Below are positions 10,251 through 18,794 of a stretch of 24,023 nt of DNA, piece by piece. The DNA lies in assembly GCA_003427395.1 (NCBI GenBank), contig BFEA01000611.1, positions 741,756 to 765,778 on the forward strand, in the 5' to 3' direction. A model generated the notes under the pieces. That model was not told where the DNA came from and did no database searches. It worked only from the letters and a program-made list of their open reading frames with translations. Each line of letters starts with the position of its first letter. Within the stretch, counting starts at the first letter, position 1. A program made the position numbers and the translations under genes. The stretch is from Chara braunii. Taxonomy: Eukaryota; Streptophyta; Charophyceae; Charales; Characeae.

Positions 10251-12530
10251 ATCAGACTGCCAGATCAGTCGTGTTCCCCTGGCGGCTACTGCCGGTACCT
10301 ACCATGTACTGCTTCTCACCCCATGGTCCTTGCCTGAGACCCTTCGCACTCCGCACCGTACCATTGCATGTCAACCATCGCCAGTTGGTGGGGCGGAAAA
10401 GGGTCGGGAAATTTTGTGGTTGGCCGCAGCGGATCTCCTGTGCCACCGTAGTCCAATCTCTGAAGCGAATAGAGTAGTCTCTCCTGAACTTGTCCTGGTT
10501 GCTTTGCTGTTTGGGCTTGTCATCCCAACAAACGAATGCAATCCAACCCCCGTTTTTATTGTCCAACCAGTCCCCCGCAAATTGTTGAATAGCCTGTGTT
10601 ATGTCCCTTGATGCATGAAACAACTCAAGTTGGTTTTTAACTTTTTGCCATTGTACCCTGGGTTCTTGTTGGATGTATTGTTTTATCATGTTTATTACCT
10701 CTTCCCCTTCTATGCGAACCCCCTCTATTGCATGGGTACAACGTTTTCTCTAGAGGGCCCACATGACAACTCTCCTCCCTAACTTGAACATATTGTTTTC
10801 AAAAGTCACGGTATTGTCGGTGGGGGAGGTCCATGCCTCGCATAATATCGCTCTCTAGTCCCATGGCCAGTTGGAGCCGGTGGCCAACCGTGTCCAGATT
10901 CTATCCCACCACCGCCATGTAAGCACGACTCTCGGGCACTACATGAAAATATGCTCTATGGTTTCTGGAATTCTGCGGGAGGGGAAGGCGGAGTGACACA
11001 ACTTACACCACGGCAGCGCCTGTCCCTTCTGCTCCAGGTATGTATGATTGATCAGCCAATCATTGGTGGGCAGGCAACAATGTTCCATCTGCCATTGTCG
11101 TGAAGCCATCTTCGTCGGTCTGGACCTTGTGGCGGTGAACCATCGAATGGGGCGGATTGCCTCTGATCCTACATTCAGATGAGACCTTCATTGAACCTTC
11201 ACTGTTTCTTTTATGTTCACCTTTGGTCGCAGCAGCCGATAAGTAACCTTTACTGTTAGGGCATGCAGCTTGAGGTTCTCCCCCGACCTGCGTTTTCGTA
11301 GTGGGGACCACTACCATTCCTCAGGATCGAAGGGGAGCTCAGCCACGGGGGTGTCCGGTTGATATACGATCCGCGCGTCTTTGTCCTGCAGCACACGGAT
11401 TCTGTGCAGGTCAGAGTTTCTCCACCATCTCACAACGTCTGGGGTGTATCGGGTGAGCACGTTGTCCTTACCAATGTAAAAGAGATTGGTCAAGGTTTCA
11501 TCCGCTCGCACCTCCACCACGTTGCCTACACTCTCCGAATCACCTAGGGTTGTTACCCAGTCCCCTTCTACCAGTCGTGGCCCTTTGCGCAGGATGCAGA
11601 CCCAGTCCAGGGGAATAGAAAAGATCAAGGTCTTAGTGTGTTCTTCCACTTTGTGACAATACTTTAGTGTGGTCCTTAGCTGTTGTGCCGATTTCCAGGC
11701 CCCCACGTTTGAGTCTCATATATCCTTTATTTTAGTTATACCTTGTTTGACTCAGTTGTTCCATGGTGTGCTTGAGCTACAATACATTCTACTGTACTGG
11801 TCCGTGATCTTTCTGTTCCCCAAAAGGGGTTGACGCGCCACCTCTTCCCACCTAGTTGGTGGGGGGTTGTCAGGTAGCGGAAGTTGGCGCCAAGTTTTCA
11901 ACACCCTGGCCCAAAAGTCATCCTTGACCAAGTCCGAACGGGTTGTGTCCTGGTACGGGGCTCGCCCGTTCCGACGGGGGCGTGGCACTATCTTGTAAAG
12001 GTCTTCCAGCCAGGTCAGTGGGTTGACCCCCTGCGGTGCCTGAGGGGCGAGTCTAGCTATTTGTTCCAATGCAAGGGCATTCCAAGGGAGATGTTGTGTG
12101 AAGAGTAGTCTTCGGATCCATTGGATTGGGTGTCCGGGCTAGACCCCCAGGCCGTGTTTGTCTTTTGGTTTGATCACCGATTGCCAGGCTACTCTGCTAA
12201 TCACGTTCGGGAGTTCTCCTTTGCCTCTCCATAGCAGGGCTGTTAACTGCCGCTTTAGCGATCGAAGGGCCTCCTTGTTGAGGGCCCAAATTGCAGATTT
12301 GTACCAGAGGGCCGCCTGTATCACGCTGTTGATCACCAATGCCCTGCCTATAAGGGAGGCGTGACGGTCTTTCCAGAGGGCCAACTTCTGTAGAGTAGGC
12401 TACAGGATCCATTCATCATTTGAGGCAGGTTTGCCTAACGCCGTTAGCATGATTCCCAGCACCCTAACCAGGGCCATTTCCGGGAGCTATTTGACCCATG
12501 GGAGCTCGGGGGGGCACACCCCTTGATGGT
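10250..12530 (-). pseudogene. LINE (non-LTR) retrotransposon remnant: RT C-terminus and zf-RVT region
   Basis: On the minus strand, segments in several frames spell the part after the catalytic RT core of plant/algal L1-type LINEs. The region around 12480-12340 reads LGIMLTALGK then LALWKDR; GRALVINSV lies at about 12350, followed by a Leu-rich SLKRQLTALLWRG segment and a VAWQSVIKPKDKHGLG motif ending near 12140. A long Trp-rich stretch follows (12069-11060), then a zinc-binding zf-RVT signature: CKLC at 10996-11007 and, after about 14 residues, EHIF followed by a stop and CP near 10956-10934. The tail continues as an open frame of about 145 codons to 10252. The catalytic RT and endonuclease domains are missing (5' truncation) and stops and frameshifts are present, so it is inactive. 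No clear poly-A tail is seen at its 3' end. Confidence 0.85.
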
Positions 12531-13069
12531 GGATCCACCACCCCAGAGCCTTATTTCCCAGTTGACTGTCTTACTAATTATTATTTCATAAAAAGAACTC
12601 AAACCTCCCATGTTTGATTGTAATTGTGATGACAAAAACTCACTGTGAAACAAAACGTTATCGAACACTTGCTGCTGACACCCAAGGTTCAATGACACCA
12701 GGGTCGTATAAAGGGTTCATAATAGGGTTGACGAAAAAAAAGTTTCAAAGAAAAGTAACGTGCCTAAAACATGATCGATGACCGACCATACCACAAGGCC
12801 TCATGAGGCCAGAACCTAAACAAAGGATATCAAGAAATGGATAATTGAGACGAAAAACAATCCACGAGTACAAAGCAAAGACAATATAATGTGCGTTGTT
12901 TTTTGTAATATAAGAGACCGTGTTTTTATCATAATTTTAAAAGATTTATATAATAATAGATGCGGCACTGCAGTGGAAAGACTGAAAAGCAAACAACATC
13001 AATATTAAATGATAAATGACATGCAATGTGTATGAAAATGACATCTATAAAGGCATCCAATAACTCCTG
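12531..13069. other. AT-rich stretch, nothing recognised
   Basis: Lies between the LINE remnant and a GGAT microsatellite. No coding frame, RNA gene or repeat that I can support. Confidence 0.5.
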
Positions 13070-13262
13070 ACGGAGATGGGTGGATGGATTGAAGGAAGAC
13101 GGAAGGAAGGAAGGAGGGAGGGAAGGATGGATGGGTGGATGGATAACTGGGTGCGTTGATGGATGGATGGATAGATGAATGAAAGGAAGGAAGGATGAAT
13201 GGGTGGATGGGTAAGTAGATGCGTGGATGGATGGATGAATGAATGAATGGATAGATAGAGGG
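13070..13262. repeat. Degenerate (GGAT/GAAG)n tetranucleotide array
   Basis: About 190 bases of GGAT, GAAG and GAGG tetranucleotides, followed by A-rich GGAAA runs to 13330. The minus-strand frame rich in His, Pro, Ser and Ile across it is an artefact of the four-base period. Confidence 0.93.
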
Positions 13263-13589
13263 GAAAAAAAAGGAAGGAGGAAAAAAAAAAGAAAAAAAAA
13301 AAGACAAGGAGAAGAAAAAAAGTTTGAGGCCTTGAACCTCTAGCGCGATTTGGCAGCGAAGATGACGTTTCGTTGCAGGTGGTATGGAGGCAACAAATGC
13401 TTTGTTGTGCATGATCTGGTGCAGGGTGAGGACCAGTCCTATGCGGGTGATTATAATCTAGGTGACGATCTAGAAGTAGGTCCCAATGAGGACTACTCTT
13501 CTTCAGCCTTGAAGTCTAAAGAATTAGAAGATGAAAAAATAAATGACAATGAAAAAGCAAGGGACCATGTGGCAGCTTAATGAAGTCAC

Positions 13590-13980
13590 AAGTTCACCTT
13601 CCTATAGGGACAAAGATCCCAACCAAGCCAGAGGGTGGTTCCACATAATCATGGCAAGATGTCTGGATCAGCAAGTCTGCTTGCATTGTGAAAAAAAAAA
13701 AAAAACTTTGTACAGTAATTCTCTCACTTGTAGGGAAACAAGCAATGGGTGTAGAAAAGTTGTCAGCACTCTCTATCGCAAGGGAGGCAAGTTCCTCTAA
13801 GTAGTCTAAATCTGATCAGCAACCTGACCTTGAGGCCCATTTTAATGTTGATGCCAAGACTGACTTCTTTCAAGTTCTCTATGAAGAAGTAGACCTTAGG
13901 AGAATCTCAAGAAGTAGACCTCCACTACCACGAATAACACTAGATCAAGCTTAGCCAAAACTGCGCGAAGGGGTAATAAA
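13590..13980 (+). pseudogene. Probable 3' end of a Ty3/gypsy gag-like region
   Basis: A plus-strand frame runs with few stops from about 13800 (DQQPDLEAHFNVD) to QALPK-like sequence just before 13980. It is in phase with the protease downstream once the 13981-14462 insertion and one copy of its flanking duplication are disregarded. A possible zinc knuckle start (VCLHC) lies near 13676, followed by an A-run that may have destroyed the frame. Capsid-like sequence is not recognisable further upstream. The call rests on position, phase and the partial knuckle; it could instead be unrelated sequence. Confidence 0.4.
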
Positions 13981-14471
13981 CTATGTTGGGCCGCCGCCCG
14001 GCCAGGTACGCCCAAGCCAGTTGGGAAAAGGGGGGGTCGCCCGACAAAACCAAACGGGTCAAAAACGAGGCAAGGATCCCCCCCCCAAAAAAAAAGGACT
14101 TCGGGCCACGACTGTGCTTGGCCTACGTAGGCAGATTCAGGTTCCAACTCTGGTTTCGGTGATGGGTCATCCATGGGGGGGGGGGGGGGGTATAAACAAT
14201 GACTAAAGGGGTTAAGGGGGTACATTTGGACTCATGTTTTCTCATTTATATTTTATCTTAAAATTAACCAAAAATTTCGAGGTGACCCTCGACCAGAAGT
14301 CATTTGAATTGCAATTTTACACTACATATATATATTTTTTCAAATGTTTTTGATTTTTTAAATATTATGCGCTAGGATCGCCTGACACCCTGCCCGACCT
14401 GGACAACCCGGGAGTGTAGTCGGGCGACCTTGCCCCAACCGGGCCTCCTGAGGACTAACACAGGTAATAAA
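13972..14471. mobile_element. Mutator-like non-autonomous element (482 bp, 13981-14462) with 9-bp target duplication
   Basis: The 9-mer GGTAATAAA is directly repeated at 13972-13980 and 14463-14471. The 482 bp between begins and ends with imperfect inverted repeats: TATGTTGGGCC at the left against the complement TGTGTTAGTCC at the right. Further in there is a GCCCGG block and a perfect 11-bp arm pair, GGTCGCCCGAC (14035-14045) with GTCGGGCGACC (14419-14429). It contains a G run (about 14175-14190) and no coding capacity. A 9-bp duplication with long imperfect TIRs is typical of the Mutator (MULE) superfamily. It interrupts the plus-strand gypsy remnant, and removing it restores local phase. 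Confidence 0.65.
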
Positions 14472-15735
14472 GTTAATCTTCTTCAAACTCCACATTGACC
14501 CTGCTTACATCTGTGGGTTGATTGATTTTGGTGCAACTGCAAATTTTTATTCCACACACGATATGCATAAGGCGAGCTTGGGAATGAAACACGTGGAGTT
14601 GCAGAACCCCTAAAAGACACAGGATTGACAACCAAGCATTTTCATCTCCACACACGCTGTCAAAGGTATGTGCATTACCTTTGAAGCTGACTGTACTATC
14701 GTACATACTCTCAACATTTACACCATCGAAGATTGTCTTTTTAAAATGATAATTGCTTAAGGATGGTTTGAGGCCTAATGCCAAAAAACGATTTTGAAGA
14801 AAGCATGCTTCATGGTGCTTAATGGTATGAGAGTCGAGCATTTTGTCCTCTTGAATAAAATGCGCGAGTCCCCGACAACTTTTCTTAACGCAATGCAATT
14901 CTGCAGAAAATTGCACAAGCGGGAAAACAATGATCAAATGTGTATTGCCTTTGTAAAACGTGCTCATGCGCCTTCTACTTTTGTAATTTTTGCCACTACT
15001 ACTGCTGATGATGTATCTATTTCCACTCTATCTACTGTTTATCTTTTACATTTACTTCAAATTCGACTTCATTTACTTTGGATGATGTTTTTTTGGCTGC
15101 AAACTCACAACTTGGTTTTTCTTCATATGATTCTTATTCACCTCTACCAGAGACCCCAATTAATATTTACAAACTTCTAGATCGGTTTGCTAAGGTTCTG
15201 GCCAAACTGCATGCAGTCGCCATACATCCAGTTAAACACCGAATCAAATTAGTAAGAGGTAGCGTTTCCCCCAAAGGCTGTGTCTACTGCATGAGGCCAG
15301 ATGAGTTGGAGGAAGTATGAAACCATATTGATGACATGATTGACTAGGGTTGGATTAGACCATGCGAATATGAATTCGGTGCACCCATTCTCTTTGTTCC
15401 GATGAAAGAAGGAGAGCTGCATATATGAATTCGTCATAATGGGCTGAACCGAATCACAAGAAAAAACACATCCTTTGCCTCACATTGATGACCTCTTGGA
15501 TGCTACAGGTGGGTGCAAGTTTTTTTCCAAGTTCAACCTCACATCTGGTCACCATCAGATTGAAGTTAATCTTACCGAGCATCACAAAATTTGAACTGCG
15601 TTGAAAACACGTTATGGGTTGTGCAAGTTCATTGTCATACCCTCCGGCCTTAAGAACGCACCTGCAACTTTTTGAAGTCTCGTGGACCGAGTTTTTAGAA
15701 ATCAAATGAACAAATTTATGGTTGTTTACAACTCC
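14463..15735 (+). pseudogene. Ty3/gypsy retrotransposon remnant: protease and reverse transcriptase
   Basis: Retropepsin is marked by GLIDFGATANFYS at 14515-14553. The usual D-S/T-G active site has Phe instead of Ser/Thr. A later FKMII...GWFEA segment near 14740 matches the conserved distal protease region. RT begins around 15190 (RIKLVRGS, then a Pro/Tyr...ELEEV segment). It continues through GWIRPCEYEFGAP near 15350, LNRITRKN near 15455, DDLLDATGGCKFFSKFNLTSGHHQI (in part, 15487-15560), TRYGLCKFIVIPSGLKNAPATF near 15612-15675 and VDRVFRNQM. Similarity stops near 15735, just before the position of the catalytic YxDD box. At least five stops or frameshifts are visible. The element lies on the opposite strand from the 4742-5945 remnant and covers a different pol section, so the two are separate insertions. 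Confidence 0.88.
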
Positions 15736-15910
15736 CAGCCTGCCAACTTTGTTTCGCGGAAAGTTCAAGAAACTCACCACGCGGACCCAAATTTGGAGAG
15801 TGTACCTGGAGAGTCTGGGCGGAGAAAACCCTATGGACGCCCTATCTTGTAGTTCTATCACTGCGTCTGGTAGTGAACTTACGAATTTGAGAGGTGTACA
15901 AAGGACAGTA
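15736..15910. other. Short stretch between retroelement and TIR elements
   Basis: No similarity recognised. It begins where RT homology ends abruptly and finishes at the TAA that flanks the next element. Confidence 0.4.
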
Positions 15911-16523
15911 AGGCTTGGCCCCCACTGCCCGACGGCCTGGAAAAGTTTGGGCGCTGTAGCTTTTTCCGGACCCCACCGGTGTTGGAAACCGGTGTGGAAA
16001 TTCGGCCTGGAAAGGAATTCCAGCCCCCACCATGCTTGGAAGCAGGTCACGGAAATGCTGACGGGGCGTTTCTACACGGTCGGCGGTCTGGAAATTCAAC
16101 GCCGACCGCTTTCCATTCCCTTTCCAAGGAGGCGTCCAGACGAGCAAGGGGGGGGGCATGTCCATCCGTTTCTAGACGACGGCTGGACAGCATGGACCAC
16201 GCACCCTCGTCCGGGACCGTTTTTTGGACCGGGAGGCCACCGCGGACATGCTCATGTTTTTGCCATCGCGCATGGCCACACACGGACACGTCCTGGTGCA
16301 GGGCGATAAAAGGCCATGGACCACAGCCCTTGCGCGACTTGCCTTTTCGGGAAACACCCCAGGGAGATTTCCTATTCGGGTATGCTCTGCTGTTTCCAGT
16401 GCCGAGAGTCCAGGGTGGCGGTGGGGTCCCAACAAAGCACGGCAAGTTCTTTCCAAACACGCTTGGCCATATTTTGTGGCCAACATCTGTTTCCACCCAC
16501 CGGGCAGTGGGGTCCAAGCCTAA
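15908..16523. mobile_element. PIF/Harbinger-like MITE (610 bp, 15911-16520) flanked by TAA
   Basis: The left end GGCTTGGCCCCCACTGCCCG (15911-15930) and right end CGGGCAGTGGGGTCCAAGCC (16501-16520) are inverted repeats with one mismatch, weakly extending inward. Both are directly flanked by TAA (15908-15910 and 16521-16523), the 3-bp target duplication expected of PIF/Harbinger elements. The interior is GC-rich with GGAAA-containing sub-repeats and no transposase; the open frames across it (up to about 209 codons) are GC-driven and overlap in several phases. It is therefore a non-autonomous derivative. The next element starts on the very next base. Confidence 0.7.
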
Positions 16524-16691
16524 GGGCCTCGCCACACCACTGTCCAATCGGAAAAAGTACAAGTGCATGGTCCGGTGGCGTGTTGACCAGGTGCATCCAT
16601 TACTATGAATAGCAACAGATGCATCTGATCACTTTCTGAGGCAGATGCACTTTTGTACTTTTTCCATTTCTACAGTGGTGTGGCGAGGCCC
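16524..16691. mobile_element. Foldback element A (168 bp)
   Basis: Perfect 20-bp terminal inverted repeats, GGGCCTCGCCACACCACTGT (16524-16543) and its complement (16672-16691). They continue inward with few differences through GGAAAAAGTACAA and GTGCAT, so almost the whole element folds back. The central 88 nt (GTGCAT at 16564 to ATGCAC at 16649) contain CCAGGTGCATC, CTATGAATAGCAAC and GGCAGATGCAC. These are shared with element E at 17522-17694. No target duplication is obvious (left flank TAA, right flank TGC). Superfamily uncertain. Confidence 0.75.
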
Positions 16692-16739
16692 TGCATGGAG
16701 CGATGCCGCGTTTTCCCCCATGTTGATTTTGAACTCTCT

Positions 16740-16852
16740 GAGGGCCTCGTTGCACTACTCGCCATCCGCCAACATCCTGATTGCATGTGGACATCGTCTT
16801 TGTCCAGATGCATTCGAATTCTTGGCGGATGGCGAGTAGTGCAACTACCCTC
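16740..16852. mobile_element. Foldback element B (about 113 bp palindrome)
   Basis: GAGGG CCTCG (16740-16749) precedes a perfect 23-bp arm at 16750-16772 (starting TTGCACTACTCG), whose complement is at 16822-16844, followed by CTA and CCCTC (16845-16852). The 49-nt middle is again self-complementary (GCATGTGGACA with TGTCCAGATGC). The left end GGGCCTCGTTGCACTACTCG resembles the end of element A (GGGCCTCGCCACACCACTGT). The interior TTTGTCC...AGATGCA.TCG resembles element E. It may be a shortened relative of A and E. Confidence 0.65.
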
Positions 16853-17334
16853 TTAACCCGAAACGTACGTTGTATTCAACTTACCTCTGAAAAATGGCCT
16901 CTGAGAAATCGCGCCGTTTTTTTCGAATAGAACGTACCCTCGAATACAACGTACCGTACAAGGAAAAAGAAAAAGAAAAAAAAAGAAGAGGCTGTAGATT
17001 ACATAGAAGAAAAAGAAAAAGAAAAAAAAAGCGGGCTACAAGAAAAAATAACATCTCCACTTACTTCTGTATGTGGACTGAGTGTTGCGCCACATACTTT
17101 CTGTTTTAAGTTTGTATTCGTAGGTGGGAAATCCAGTCCTCCTTGCAAAGTCTGGCCCCGACAGTGTTCAACGGGGACCTCCCGACACGCCAGATACCAT
17201 GCTCCCCCTCTTTCATTTTTCTTATTTTTCATATTTTTTCTTTTACTAATTTTTAAAAATTTTCGTATCTTTGCCCTGGAAAAGTTGTACCCCAATATTC
17301 GTTGTACAACGTACGTACGTTGTTCTCGGGTTAA
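16853..17334. mobile_element. TTAA-flanked, piggyBac-like MITE (474 bp, 16857-17330)
   Basis: TTAA occurs immediately outside both ends (16853-16856 and 17331-17334). The ends are inverted repeats beginning CCC: left CCCGAAACGTACGTTGTA, right (complement) CCCGAGAACAACGTACGTAC then GTTGTACAAC, related with a short indel. A TTAA target site with CCC-initial termini is the piggyBac signature. A further inverted copy of the left end lies at about 16940-16955. The interior has A-rich GAAAAA repeats and no transposase. It sits directly against the right edge of element B. Confidence 0.65.
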
Positions 17335-17393
17335 GACGGCTGTCCGTGAACTGTCCACAAATTCGTAGAGCGGACAGTAGTGGAGCGAGGCCC
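17335..17393. repeat. Isolated terminus of the GGGCCTCG family
   Basis: The complement of 17372-17393 begins GGGCCTCGCTCCACTACTG and ends TCC, close to the ends of elements A and B. It forms a local hairpin with CTGTCCG at 17340-17346. No matching left end is present except that of element B (16743), from which it is separated by the TTAA element. It may be the right end of a longer composite split by that insertion, or a solo end. Confidence 0.5.
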
Positions 17394-17521
17394 AACGTAC
17401 CGTATCGGATCAGCCCCTTAGCACGGACCTTTTTTTTTTTTTTTTTTTTGTTTAGCACGGACATAGCGCCGGCGCGTTCCGAGCCTGATTATGCACCAGC
17501 GGCGAGCCAAGGCGCCGCCTT

Positions 17522-17694
17522 GGGGCGTCACCTCACGGCACACGAAACGAAAAACGAAACGAGTGCATCTTCTGGCAGAAAATAGCCAGGTTCTTCGGTT
17601 TGCTATAAATAGTAACGACTGTATTTGTCCACCTTTCGTGGGCAGATGCACTCGTTTCGTTTTTTCGCTTCGTGTGCCGTGTGACGAAGCCGCC
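17522..17694. mobile_element. Foldback element E (about 173 bp)
   Basis: Arms of 35-36 bp starting CGGCACACGAA (17536-17570) and ending TTCGTGTGCCG (17644-17679) pair with one mismatch and one indel. They extend outward through GTCAC to the complementary right end GGCTTCGTCACAC, which resembles the GGCCTCGCCACAC end of element A. The central 89 nt, bounded by GTGCAT and ATGCAC, align base for base with the 88-nt centre of element A (CCAGGTTCTTC, CTATAAATAGTAAC, GGGCAGATGCAC). The subterminal arms are unrelated to those of A. A poly-T run at about 17431-17449 lies to its left. Confidence 0.7.
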
Positions 17695-17781
17695 CTTGGA
17701 CAGGCACGCTGTTGTTGAGAGCTCCGTGAGACGCGAAAGGGTGGAAGAAGAACATCCAGTGCACGTGGCCGGCTGTGGCCG

Positions 17782-17880
17782 GGGGCTAGGTCCCACTTGC
17801 ACGATTTAAGAGATATTGACCGTAGATCGGAAAGATCAACGGCCGAAATCTCCTAATTTGCCCAGGTGGGACCTTGCCCC
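17782..17880. repeat. 99-bp imperfect palindrome
   Basis: From GGGGCTAGGTCCCAC (17782) to GATC (17828), then GGAAA, then GATC (17834) back to GTGGGACCTTGCCCC (17880). The two 47-base arms pair at about 36 of 47 positions around a 5-nt loop. It has the form of a small MITE or an RNA hairpin. It carries the CCGT.GATC/GATCAACGG motif and lies roughly 900 bases upstream of the peptidase start. Confidence 0.7.
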
Positions 17881-18333
17881 GCGTGGATGTTAGCGCAAAT
17901 ATAACCGTTGGTAAACAGCTGACGTGTTCGATTCCCGATGACGGGAAGATTTGTTCAGTAATGGCATAGGTCTACCCCCGGGGAATGGATTGAGCTTCGA
18001 TTTCGATTTCGACTAGGGGCAAGTCGTGGGGGTGGGGAGGGGGGGGAGCGACGTCCTATCCTCACGCACGCAGGGGGATAACGGCTGACTGCCAAGCCGT
18101 GCTCAGGCACGTGGGCGGGGCGCTGTAGTAGGACGACGTCCCAGCAGTGCTCCGCGTCAGCGCTCCACGTCATCATCGATATCGTGTCGTCGGTCATCGA
18201 CATGCCCATCGCCTCGACATATCGAGCACGGCTCCACGCCATTGGCCGCGGCTAAGATCCTTGTAGTCAATGCATCACTGCATCTGTCCTTCCCGCTCGA
18301 TCTGGATAACCAGATCTTCTCGGTCTACCAATG

Positions 18334-18352
18334 CCACGTGGCAACACGTGGC
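18334..18352 (+). promoter_or_regulatory. Two adjacent G-box/ABRE-like motifs
   Basis: CCACGTGGC and CACGTGGC lie 2 bases apart in the region upstream of the peptidase gene. Further ACGT cores occur at about 18109, 18165, 18445 and 18745. In plants, CACGTGGC binds bZIP and bHLH factors and is linked to light and ABA responses. The distance (about 450 bases) fits an upstream promoter, but no TATA box or transcription start could be placed. Confidence 0.4.
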
Positions 18353-18493
18353 AATTTGACCAGTCCATCAGAGTAAAGAGCTGTCTGCAGATCATCCTCG
18401 TTGTCTGTTGCCATAGCTTAAAAGTTTTCCCGCGCGCTGCGTCTGTGCACGTGCGTGTAGGTGTCTCCCCCTGTGCGTGCCTATGGAGATGAC

Positions 18494-18494
<1 letters not shown>

Positions 18495-18526
<32 letters not shown>
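18495..18526. repeat. (GA)n microsatellite in the presumed promoter or 5' UTR
   Basis: About 16 GA units, 270 bases upstream of the peptidase ATG; GA/CT tracts are common in plant 5' regions. It is followed by CAATCAAT-type repeats around 18601-18685. Confidence 0.9.
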
Positions 18527-18528
<2 letters not shown>

Positions 18529-18794
18529 GTTGGGATGTCCTCTTTCAGAACCAAACAGTCATCCAGGCGCTCAACCACCGATCGGCGAAGGGGTCAATGA
18601 TTGAATACGCAAATCAAAAAATTAGTCGGCCATCCAATCAACCCAATCAATATTTCAATCAATCATTCATCAAGCAATCAATCAGTAGGCCCTGTCAGTA
18701 AAGTTTTGGATTGTTGATCGTGTCGGCACTACCTCTTCCGATAAACACGTGGCCGAATCTCCACTGCCTCTTCCAATTGGGGTGACTTTCGAGG

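Noticed and set aside
13005-13412. 135-codon reverse frame rich in Phe, His, Pro, Ser and Ile
   Set aside because: It is a translation of the GGAT array and neighbouring A-runs.
14473-14967. 164-codon reverse-strand open frame
   Set aside because: It lies antisense to the gypsy protease region, where the plus strand has recognisable family motifs; no similarity is visible on the reverse strand.
15722-16608. Overlapping frames of 173-209 codons on both strands
   Set aside because: They run through the Harbinger-like element and neighbouring foldback element in several phases at once. High GC content explains the lack of stops and no protein motif is seen.
17885-17950. tRNA-like wording (CCGTTGGTA ... 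GTTCGATTCCCG)
   Set aside because: It resembles D-loop and T-loop boxes, but there is no anticodon arm, the T-stem does not pair and no acceptor stem can be drawn. At most it is a fragment of a tRNA-derived repeat.
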